NCBI GenBank assembly: GCA_965214325.1
Contig: CBDCBG010000005.1
Span: 186,001 to 250,000 of the forward strand
DNA length: 64,000 bases
Source: JAJEFO01 sp965214325
GTDB taxonomy: Bacteria; Pseudomonadota; Alphaproteobacteria; Rhodobacterales; Rhodobacteraceae
Direction of reading: 5' to 3'
Shown here in pieces: positions 27,007-35,216 of the stretch (position 1 is the first letter of the stretch; the number at the start of each line of letters is the position of its first letter). A model generated the notes under the pieces. The model was not told the DNA's origin. It searched no databases and was given only the letters and a program-made list of their open reading frames with translations. The position numbers were made by a program, and so were the translations under genes.

Positions 27007-27321
27007 GTTTTTGGCACCACATCTTGCATCACAAAATTATCATCCCATGTATGTGGTATGGGCGTCAATCGGGGCGTCTCAGTTAAGTGTTTAATCTGTC
27101 AAGGCAAGTTGCCGGGTCAGAGCAGATTGCGTGTTCCACAGCGGAACTCCCCTTTGTAAGATCGCAGCGCGATTTGTTGACGATGCGGCAATACCAGATT
27201 GCCAGCTTCACGACAGTATACACTATCACGTCGAAGACGAACGCACATCGCAGAACGGCGGGGACGGGAATGAAAAGGGTAAGTGCGTTGACCCGATGTT
27301 CCGTCCCCGCTCGCGGGACAG
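27007..27321 (+). ncRNA. Candidate structured leader RNA of the reverse transcriptase
   Basis: The 315 bases between the Panacea operon and the reverse transcriptase hold no convincing gene. Next to the RT start is a strong hairpin: perfect 10-bp arms GCGGGGACGG (27258-27267) and its complement (27301-27310), with an inner GGGT/ACCC stem at 27277-27280 and 27291-27294. Defence RTs such as DRT2 are templated by an RNA encoded just upstream. Two frames stay open through the hairpin. Boundaries of the RNA are a guess. Confidence 0.45.
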
Positions 27322-28854
27322 ATGACAGAAGATTATTCGCTATCCAATTTTGATTTGAAGCACTACCCGCACTTTGATGCGCCAATTTCATTGAATGAAA
27401 TTGAGAGGCTTGTCACAAACCCCAAGCGCGTGGCCGCGAACACATTCTATCCGTTCTTCCTGTACCATGAAGAGTGGCAGCCCTACCGCTCCACCGACGT
27501 GGCAAAGCCTGAGAAAAAATCCCGCCCCATCCGCTATGGTGCAAGGCGCGACGCATATGTCTTCGCCAACTACCGACGCAAGCTCGCGGTCCTGTACGAA
27601 CAACGGCTTCAGGAATTAGGCATTTCGGATTGCCCCATCGCCTATCGAAAAATCTCTAAGCCGGGATCAAATGGTGGCAAATGCAACATCGACTTCGCGA
27701 AGGACGCATTTGACGAAGTTGACCGGCAAGGCGATTGCGTATCAGTCGCGCTCGATATCAAAGGCTACCTTGAAAGCCTCTTGCACAATCGGATCAAGTG
27801 CATATGGCGCGACTTGTTGGGCGTGGACGAGTTGCCACCGGACCATTACGCGGTATTCAAAAATATCACTCGTTACCGGTTCGTCGACCAGCGCTCCGCT
27901 TATCGGCGTCTTGGATTCCTTAGGCCAGTACAGCGCGGCAACCTCATGGTCGAGGGCTTCACCGTTCCTCACCGGGACATGCCCAAGCAGATTTGCTCAA
28001 ATGAAGTATTCAGAGCGAAAGTCTGTGGCGATGATCCCGCCTACAAGAGCCTCGTTCAGCGAAATGAACTTCCACACGGAGTGCCTCAAGGTGCGCCAAT
28101 CTCTGACTTAATCGCCAATTTCTATTTGTTGGATTTCGATGCCGCAATGAACGCCTACGCGCATGAGCGCAGAGGCGTGTACATGCGGTATTCTGACGAC
28201 ATCCTTTTGATTGTGCCCGGCGGCGGGGATGAAGCCCTAGCCGCGACGGCCTTTGCCACAAGCGAAATTCAAAATCACGGCGAAGCACTTGTGATCAAGG
28301 ACGCCAAGACTTGCGTGGTTCAGTTTGAGCGTAGTGGGCAGAGCCTGACCTACAAGCACCTCACCGGTCCGCAGGGGCAGAATGGCCTCGAATATCTTGG
28401 GTTTAGGTATGATGGAAAGAAAGTCTACGTTCGTGAGAGCACCATGTCGCGCTTATATCGCAAAGTTTCAGTCGCCGCGAAACGCGACGGTACTCAACAC
28501 GTTATCGGCAATCGGGGCGTATCACCGGCGGCCTTGATTGGTAGCTTTAACTACTCCTTGTTCAGCCAAAGGTTCAGCCGAGTAAAAAAAGGTGAACTGA
28601 CCAACGACTACAAAAGCTGGACGTTCTACAGCTACCTAAAGCGTGCCGCGCAAACTTTTGGCGGCAAGGGTGATCGCATTCTGCCCCAAGCTCGAAACTT
28701 CAAAAAGCAAATGCGCTCTCGGGTTGAAAAAGCAATCCTTCGCGCTCACGCGCGGCAAAATCCGAAGTCCGCCGCCGAAGCCTTCAAGGGACTAGGGCCT
28801 GTTGACAATCGAGTTGCGAATCGAGCGGAACGACGCCATTTCCGGTCCCAATGA
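27322..28854 (+). CDS. Defence-type reverse transcriptase (DRT-like)
   Basis: This 510-residue RT has motif A VALDIKGYLESL (Asp about 145), the ELPHGVPQGAPISD block (from about residue 250) and the active site YSDD (290-293), then LEYLGFRYDGKKVYV. It lacks the maturase and endonuclease domains of group II introns, and I see no retron-type msr/msd layout. The segment around AYRKISKPGSNGGKCNIDFA resembles stand-alone antiphage RTs, DRT2 being my best guess. It would copy the upstream leader RNA. It follows a Panacea pair and other defence relics, supporting an antiphage role. The protein looks complete. Confidence 0.7.
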   Translation: MTEDYSLSNFDLKHYPHFDAPISLNEIERLVTNPKRVAANTFYPFFLYHEEWQPYRSTDVAKPEKKSRPIRYGARRDAYVFANYRRKLAVLYEQRLQELGISDCPIAYRKISKPGSNGGKCNIDFAKDAFDEVDRQGDCVSVALDIKGYLESLLHNRIKCIWRDLLGVDELPPDHYAVFKNITRYRFVDQRSAYRRLGFLRPVQRGNLMVEGFTVPHRDMPKQICSNEVFRAKVCGDDPAYKSLVQRNELPHGVPQGAPISDLIANFYLLDFDAAMNAYAHERRGVYMRYSDDILLIVPGGGDEALAATAFATSEIQNHGEALVIKDAKTCVVQFERSGQSLTYKHLTGPQGQNGLEYLGFRYDGKKVYVRESTMSRLYRKVSVAAKRDGTQHVIGNRGVSPAALIGSFNYSLFSQRFSRVKKGELTNDYKSWTFYSYLKRAAQTFGGKGDRILPQARNFKKQMRSRVEKAILRAHARQNPKSAAEAFKGLGPVDNRVANRAERRHFRSQ

Positions 28855-28893
28855 CCGTCGGCACGGCGGCACAGGCAAACGAGCGGGTATCAA

Positions 28894-29458
28894 GTGAATG
28901 CAGGCAGGACGTTGCTGACGGACGCCATGTGGGCGCGGACCGAGCACATGCTGCCCGGCAAGGCGACCGATCCCGGCGCCACTGCGGAGGACAATCGGCG
29001 GTTTCTCGAAGCCTTCCTCTGGCGGACCAGGACGGGATCGTCCTGGCGCGACCTTCCGGAGCGCTTCGGCAACTGGAACAGCGTCTTCAAGCGCTTCCGC
29101 CGCCGGGCGGTGTCGGGCGTCTTCGAGCGTGTTTCCAGCGCGTTGTCGGACGAGTTCGAACTCGATCACGTGTTCGTTGACGGCACGATCGTCCAGGCAC
29201 GCCAGAAGGCGGCGGGCGCAAACGGGGGGCCCGCAGCCGGAGGATCGGCCGCTCCCGGGGAGGCCTGACCAGCAAGATCGTGGCCGTTGTGGGCGCGCTC
29301 GGTTTCCTTGTGCGCTTCGTGATCCTTCCCGGCCAGGCGCACGACCTCGCGGGCGTGCCGGATCTTCTTGAGGGCCTTTCGTTCGGGGCCCTGACCGGCG
29401 ACAAGGCGTTCGACGCGACGTGGCTGCTCGGGGAAGTCGAGGCGCGCGGGGCGGGATA
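28894..29458 (+). pseudogene. IS5-family transposase, truncated
   Basis: The first frame (GTG 28894; WRTRTGSSWRDLPERFGNWN) matches the N-terminal part of an IS5 / IS427-group transposase. From about 29.24 kb the next frame continues RSRGGLTSKIVAVVGALG and HDLAGVPDLLEGL, as in the two-frame architecture of this group. The sequence stops after WLLGEVEARGA, so the catalytic C-terminus is lost. Confidence 0.8.
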
Positions 29459-29469
29459 GGCCGACGACC

Positions 29470-29616
29470 ATGGCCGTGATGAATCTCGCCAAGGCCCTGC
29501 AAGTGCATCCGGCGATCGTCGCAGGGAGGGTTCGACACGAAAGGAAGAACTGCCGGCTGTTGTCGCAATTCGTTGGGACCGGAGAGGTCCGGCGGCACTT
29601 CGGCATGGCATCGTGA
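29470..29616 (+). pseudogene. C-terminal fragment of an ImmA/IrrE-type protein
   Basis: The 48-residue frame (LAKALQVHPAIVAGRVRHER, LLSQFVGTGEVRRHFG) matches the very end of HTH-M78 (ImmA/IrrE-like) proteins, which often act as antitoxins or regulators of mobile elements. The rest of the gene is absent, replaced by the IS5 fragment. Confidence 0.55.
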
Positions 29617-29766
29617 GGCAATGCCAATTCAAGAAAGCAATGCCTCACGAACAAGGAAGGAACATCATGCTGCGGCGCGATGCGACAAACCGAGCGCGGC
29701 CGATGCCGTCCCGCTCCATGTTGCGGGTGTCGAAAGCCCGCATGGAGGAAGACTTGCCCGCAGGCA

Positions 29767-30035
29767 TCGCGGTCACGAACACCGACCGCACGGTCGACGA
29801 CATTGGAGCCCTGGCGCGCAAGTGCAATGATTCACGACAGTCCCGACGCCTGCGTGCCATCGCGCACCTGATGAGGGCGACCTCGGCCGCGGCATGGCAG
29901 CGCTCCGGGCCCGGGTCGACAGGCAGGCGCTCTGCGACCGGGCAGGGCGGCACGATGCGGAGGGGCCGGACGGGCTGAAGGGCCGTCCGCGCAGCGGACG
30001 CCGCCTTCGAAGACAGGACCGAAAATCGGCTGGAA
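29767..30035 (+). pseudogene. IS630-family transposase N-terminal fragment
   Basis: DIGALARKCNDSRQSRRLRA in one frame, then RVDRQALCDRAGRHDAEGPD and LKGRPRSGRR in the next, form the HTH region of an IS630-type transposase with one frameshift. Homology ends about 30.03 kb, before the group II intron. Confidence 0.6.
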
Positions 30036-30162
30036 CTTCAGCTCAAATGCCGGAGTTGTCGCTGCGGTCGGCTGGATGCTGTCAGGAAGCCGGTCTCAAT
30101 CCAGCGGCGGCCTGCACTTCGCATTCCAACACTCCCGAAAAGTGGGTCCATCGCAACAAAGG

Positions 30163-32949
30163 GTGCGCCAGGCTAACTGGTGCGAGTGCAGCGGGTGAGA
30201 GTCCCGCAGGAAGGGTGCAGCGAATCTAGCTGTTGAACTCGCAGGTGAAAGTCCTGTCGGCGCAATTCTCAGTTTGGCGCCGTAGCATATCCCACTGAAC
30301 GCAGAGAGATCTGTGCACAGCGAGCTGGGAAGTGCAAAGTCACCGTAGGCCAGTCTATTGACCTGGTCTGGTCAGCCAGGGTGGCGAGCAAACCGGAGGA
30401 CCGTAGCGAAAGCGAACGATTGTTTGAAGCGACGAAATGGGACTCCCACATGAAGCTGATTTGTGGGGCAAATGGGGACGCCAAGGGTTTCCTTTCTACC
30501 TGATGGCTAGAACCGATGCGGAAGAACTGAGGAAAGCACGCATTGGGTCCCCCGACGTATAGACGGCGGCAATTCGGGAAAGTTCAGCGGTGAAAGATCG
30601 GAAGGTGAAAGGAACAGACAGGATGACCCATGAATGTCAAAGACCAAACCTATAACCGCAAACGGGAAATGGCGCGGAGTATCTTTCACTGGCGGATGAG
30701 GTCGATTAAGCGACGATGGGTGGGACAACACAACCCACTCTGAGCGAGGACCTCTGGGTTCGGGTGGCTACAAGTCCGGCGTCATGGTGTCGGTGCTCAG
30801 AAACCGATGTAGAGTGGCGTCAGCCTGTCGCCTACGGATAGGGTAAACGCCTGCGGCGGACAGAGTATGGCTGGGTCAGCCTTAACCTGTTGCAGCATGC
30901 GGAAGGCCCTATCTCAACTTTGCGGTGCCCGATGCTTGAAGCCGTACCCGGGAAAACCGGACGTACGGAATTTTAGGGGGGCCGCTGGAAACGTGGTCTA
31001 TGGTGGAACTGCGCACCCGCCCGCAATCGAAAGAGCGGGACCGGAAAAGCCTCCACCTAAGGACGCGCGCGCCAGCAGCCTACCCAACAAAGGTTAACCA
31101 CCGACTTTCACCGCGAGCCGTGCGCCGGGCACCGTGAGGTGTCAGGTGAAGCGTCGGCAGCGGCATGTGCGGGCCGGGCGATTGAGCCTCGAAATGGGAT
31201 TGATCGGATGCGCCGAGACTTTCCTTTGGGTCGAAGGCAACACCCATCAGCCGATATGGTGAGGCGAAATGGGGCATCCCGGGGTCAAAGAACCATGGCA
31301 CGTACAGAAGCATTCCACCGGGACCTGGGAGGTCTTCAAGTCGCCCCGCAGTCGTGCGGGGCCGCAGCGGAAAGGAGGGGAAACCCAAAGCCAATGACGG
31401 ACGGCTTGAAGAAGTCAGACCCGTCCATAGTAGCTTTGAAACCAGCGAACAAAGGGCGGCAACGCTCAGCGGAGTTGGCGGAGCCAAGGGACGGGGCCGA
31501 GGGAAATTCGGGAAGCCGAAGCAGGCGCCGCGCGCAGAAGCGGGAAAGCCTGTCACAGGAGGCCGACCGGATACGGCAGGCTGCAAAGAGAAACCCGGAA
31601 GAGCGTCTCGTGGCGCTCCTGCACCACATCACGGTGCCCGTGCTGGCGGAAGCGTTCCACTCGCTCAAGAGTGACGTGGCCGCCGGCGTGGATGGCGTGA
31701 CGTGGGAAATGTATGCCGAAGGGCTGGAAGATCGCCTGATCGACCTGCACGGACGGCTGCACAGGGGAGCGTACCGCGCGCCGCCGGTTCGGCGGGTCGA
31801 GATACCCAAGCCGGACGGCGGAACACGACCGCTCGGCATCGCCACACTGGAGGACAAGATCGTTCAGAAGGCGGTGGCGGACATGATTCTGGTACCGATC
31901 TACGAGTCGGAGTTTCTCGGGTTCAGCTACGGGTTCCGACCGGGGCGCGGGGCGCACAACGCGCTCGACGCGCTCACGGTCGGAATTGAGCAGCGCAAGA
32001 TCAACTGGATTCTTGACGCGGATATCCGCGCATTCTTCGACAATTTGGACCGGGGCTGGATGATTCGGTTTCTGGAACATCGCATCGGAGACAAGCGCCT
32101 CATCCGCCTCATCACCAAATGGTTGAACGCTGGCGTCATGGAGGGGACCGACTGGACGGACACGGGCAGAGGCGTTCCTCAGGGGGCGATTGTCTCGCCG
32201 GTCCTGGCTAACGCCTACCTGCACTACGTGTTTGACCTCTGGGTGCACAAGTCATGGCGCAAACGGAAGGGGAAAGGCGACATGATCGTTGTTCGCTACG
32301 CGGACGACTTCGTGGTTGGCTTTCAACACCAGTGGGAAGCGGAGAGCTTCCTGAGCGATCTGAGGGAAAGGCTCGCCCGTTTCGGGCTGGACATGCACCC
32401 CGACAAGACCCGGCTCATTGCGTTCGGACGGTTTGCGAAAGCAAGACGGAAAGAACGCGGGCAGGGCAAACCGGAGACCTTCGACTTTCTGGGCATGACG
32501 CACTTTTGCGTCACCACCCTGCGAGGGAAATTCCGGGTCGGACGCAAGCCGTCCCGAAAACGGGTGAGGCGGACACTCAGGCGCATCAAGGAAGAACTGC
32601 GCAAACGTCGGCACATGGGCAAACACGAAGTGGCGCGATGGCTCGGAAGAGTCATCAACGGGTGGCTGAACTACTACGCCGTTCCCGGCACTTCAAAAGC
32701 CCTGTCGAGGTTTGTCATCGCGGTCAAGCGGCTGCTCCTGCGCGCCTTGCGCAGACGCTCGCAGAAAGACCGCACTGAATGGTCGGCACTGGCTCGCCTA
32801 ATCGGAGCCCACTGGCCAGAACCCACCATCCGTCACCCGTGGCCCGGCCAGCGTCTCGCCGTCAACACCCAAGGCAGGAGCCGGATGCGTTAACGCGCAC
32901 GTCCGGATCTGTGCGGGGGGACCGGGGTAACCCGGTTTCCTACCGCGAT
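30163..32949 (+). mobile_element. Complete group II intron
   Basis: The 5' end is GTGCGCCAGGCTAACTGG at 30163, a bacterial group II intron start, followed by about 1.2 kb of RNA domains and the maturase gene. After the maturase stop comes the domain V sequence GAGCCGGATGCG with GCACGTCCGGATCTG, and a domain VI ending near CCTACCGCGAT at about 32949. Length (about 2.79 kb) is normal. A degraded relative lies at 55.46 kb. Insertion target is not obviously a gene. Confidence 0.8.
31394..32893 (+). CDS. ltrA: Group II intron reverse transcriptase/maturase
   Basis: The 499-residue protein begins MTDGLKKSDPSIVALKPANK, carries the RT fingers-palm (GVDGVTWEMYAEGLEDRL, ILDADIRAFFDNLD, GVPQGAIVSPVLANAYLHYV), the active-site YADD (about residue 302), and the maturase X domain (GRVINGWLNYYAVPGTSKAL). 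The ATG at 31394 follows an AGGAGG site; an upstream in-frame GTG (31139) would add 85 residues of non-family sequence. It helps the intron splice and retrohome. No C-terminal HNH endonuclease is visible. Confidence 0.9.
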   Translation: MTDGLKKSDPSIVALKPANKGRQRSAELAEPRDGAEGNSGSRSRRRAQKRESLSQEADRIRQAAKRNPEERLVALLHHITVPVLAEAFHSLKSDVAAGVDGVTWEMYAEGLEDRLIDLHGRLHRGAYRAPPVRRVEIPKPDGGTRPLGIATLEDKIVQKAVADMILVPIYESEFLGFSYGFRPGRGAHNALDALTVGIEQRKINWILDADIRAFFDNLDRGWMIRFLEHRIGDKRLIRLITKWLNAGVMEGTDWTDTGRGVPQGAIVSPVLANAYLHYVFDLWVHKSWRKRKGKGDMIVVRYADDFVVGFQHQWEAESFLSDLRERLARFGLDMHPDKTRLIAFGRFAKARRKERGQGKPETFDFLGMTHFCVTTLRGKFRVGRKPSRKRVRRTLRRIKEELRKRRHMGKHEVARWLGRVINGWLNYYAVPGTSKALSRFVIAVKRLLLRALRRRSQKDRTEWSALARLIGAHWPEPTIRHPWPGQRLAVNTQGRSRMR

Positions 32950-33082
32950 TACCGAATGTCCCGCAGGATCTGGCTACGTGCAGCGACCTGCAATCATGAT
33001 CGCTTCAGCCTGCACCCATCCGATGAGCGCGAATTCAGCCGAACCGGGTGCCGGGATGCCGGCGCACGCCGCCGGCCACCGA

Positions 33083-35050
33083 CTATCTGGCTCGCGCGAA
33101 GGCGACGAGCGCGGCGTGCGCCCCGCGGCCGGTCGCGATGACGACGAACTGCCGCCCCGACCGGGCGCGGTAGGTCATCGGGTTCCCGTAGGTCTTGAAC
33201 GGCGTCGCGCCGCGCCAGAGCTCGGTGCCCGTCGCCTTGTCGAAAGCATAGAGGTGAGGCGCGCCGCCGCCGACGAAGACAAGGCCTCCCGCAGTCGCCA
33301 TCGGGCCGGAATTGCCGGGCACGCCGAGCCGTGCAGGCAGCTCGATGCCGTTCAGCAAAGGATGCGCGCGCAGTTCCGGGCCGCCCTCGCCGAACGGCAC
33401 CTTCCACGCGATCTCGCCCGCATTCAGGTCGATCGCCACCAGATGCGCCCAGGGCGGCTTGATGAGGGGGATCGGGCCGAGCCTGCTCTCCGGGGTGTCG
33501 GCGGCTCCCGGCCCGTCGGGCTCGCGGAACATGAGCAGCGACGCCCCGAAAGGACAATTGTTGCTGTATTCGACATCGACCTCCGGGTCGTCGCCCTTGT
33601 TCACGCAGACCTGGTTCGTGTCCGCGTCCTCCGATGTCCGCACGAACAGGAGCCCGGTCTCGGGGTCGAAGGCCGCCCCGCCCCAGTTCGCGCCGCCGCT
33701 GGCGCCCGGGCGCTGGAGGGTGCCGCGCAGGCTGGGCGGCGTGAACAGCGGACCGATCCTGAAGCGCTTCATCTCCGCCACCGCGAGCGCATGAATCTCC
33801 GGCGTCAGGTCGTTCGCGTCCTCCAGCGACACGCCCTGCCCGGCGAATGGCGGCGGCTTGGTCGGGAAGGGCTGCGTCGGATAGAGCACTTCGCCCGGCA
33901 CGTCCGTTGCCGTGTCCACTGCGCGCTCCTCGATGGGCCATACCGGCTCGCCCGTCACCCGGTCAAACACATAGGTGAAGCCGTGCTTGGAAACCTGCGC
34001 CACCGCGTCGGTCTCGCGCCCGTCCACGCTTATCGTCACGAGATTCGGCGCGGCGGCGAGGTCGTAGTCCCACACGCCGTGATGCACCGTCTGGAAGTGC
34101 CATTTCCTCTCGCCGGTGCGTGCATCGAGGCACACAAGCGATTCGGCGAAGAGGTTGGCGCCGGGCCGGCGGCCGCCCCAGTAGTCGCTGCTCGGCGTGC
34201 TCGTCGGCGCGTACAGGAGCCCGCGTTCGGCGTCGAGCGACATCAGCCCCCACACATTTGCGTGGCCCGTGAAGCGCCAGGAGCCGTTCTTCCAGCTGTC
34301 CGCACCGAAGTCCCCGGCCGATTGCGGGACGGTGAAGAACACCCAGCGGCGCTCGCCGGTGCGCGCGTCGAACGCCTGTACGGTGCCCGGCGGATCGAAC
34401 TTGCGCTGCAGGCGGTCGGGAATGCGGCTGCCCACGATTACCAGATCCTCGAACACGACCGGCGGCGAGGTCTGGTCGAACTCGTGGCGGGTTGTCGGGC
34501 GGGCGAAGGCGTCGGTCAGCAGGACGCTCCCGCCCTCGCCGAAGCCCGCGTCCGGCTTCCCGGTCGCGGCGTCGATGGCGTAGAGCCGGTCGCGGCTGTT
34601 GAGAAATATGCGGCTCTCGTTCCCGTCGCTCCACCAGGCAACGCCGCGATGCTTGAACCCTGTCGGCCCTGCGCCCTTGGGCCCTCCCTCATAGACCCTC
34701 GGATCGAAGCTCCACAGCTCGGCGCCCGTCTCCGCATCGAGAGCGACGACCCGCGTGTACATGGTCGAGAGATAGAGCACATTGTCGACCATGATCGGCG
34801 TCGCCTGGAACGGACCCGGCCGGGTGCCGTATCGCTCGAGCGGGGTCTCGTTTGGCCGCCATTGCCAGACGATCTCCACTTCGTCGATATTGGCGGCCGT
34901 GATTTCTCTGGCCGTGGAGTACTTGGCCTGCGCCTGTCCCGAGCCGACGAAGGGCCACTCGATCATGTCGCCCGGTTCGCGAGCGCTCGCGCATGATGTG
35001 GATGAAAGGACGGCGGCTGCGAGGACGGCGGGCGCAACGAAACTGTTCAT
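33083..35050 (-). CDS. PQQ-dependent dehydrogenase
   Basis: This is a 655-residue quinoprotein with a secretion signal (MNSFVAPAVLAAAVLSSTSC), so periplasmic or a lipoprotein. The mature part shows the eight-bladed propeller repeats with tryptophan-docking motifs, such as WSFDPRVYEG, HRGVAWW and NVWGLMSLDAERGLLYAPTS, and the family landmark WDYDLAAAPNLV. Size and motifs match the membrane-associated quinoprotein glucose dehydrogenase branch, without that enzyme's N-terminal membrane helices. Substrate is likely a sugar or alcohol. It lies 166 bp after the autotransporter on the same strand. Confidence 0.85.
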   Translation of the reverse strand: MNSFVAPAVLAAAVLSSTSCASAREPGDMIEWPFVGSGQAQAKYSTAREITAANIDEVEIVWQWRPNETPLERYGTRPGPFQATPIMVDNVLYLSTMYTRVVALDAETGAELWSFDPRVYEGGPKGAGPTGFKHRGVAWWSDGNESRIFLNSRDRLYAIDAATGKPDAGFGEGGSVLLTDAFARPTTRHEFDQTSPPVVFEDLVIVGSRIPDRLQRKFDPPGTVQAFDARTGERRWVFFTVPQSAGDFGADSWKNGSWRFTGHANVWGLMSLDAERGLLYAPTSTPSSDYWGGRRPGANLFAESLVCLDARTGERKWHFQTVHHGVWDYDLAAAPNLVTISVDGRETDAVAQVSKHGFTYVFDRVTGEPVWPIEERAVDTATDVPGEVLYPTQPFPTKPPPFAGQGVSLEDANDLTPEIHALAVAEMKRFRIGPLFTPPSLRGTLQRPGASGGANWGGAAFDPETGLLFVRTSEDADTNQVCVNKGDDPEVDVEYSNNCPFGASLLMFREPDGPGAADTPESRLGPIPLIKPPWAHLVAIDLNAGEIAWKVPFGEGGPELRAHPLLNGIELPARLGVPGNSGPMATAGGLVFVGGGAPHLYAFDKATGTELWRGATPFKTYGNPMTYRARSGRQFVVIATGRGAHAALVAFARAR

Positions 35051-35216
35051 GGACGGGAATCCGCCGCGACGACCGCAGGTTCTGGCCATAAGGCACTGTG
35101 CATCGCGACAGTCCCCTTTCGTCCGACAACCGTGCAGCAGCCTCGCGCGCGTCGAAAATCCCGCCGCAAGCGATGCGCCGCGTTCAACGTTCCGGGCGCC
35201 GCGATCCGTTCGCACC

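Noticed and set aside
27322..28854. Retron interpretation of the reverse transcriptase
   Set aside because: No msr/msd inverted-repeat arrangement is visible upstream, and I do not see the retron-type RT motifs.
31139..31393. Upstream GTG start of the intron maturase
   Set aside because: The added residues are intron RNA sequence read as protein and do not resemble the maturase family.
32978..34996. 672-codon plus-strand frame
   Set aside because: It is antisense to the PQQ dehydrogenase.
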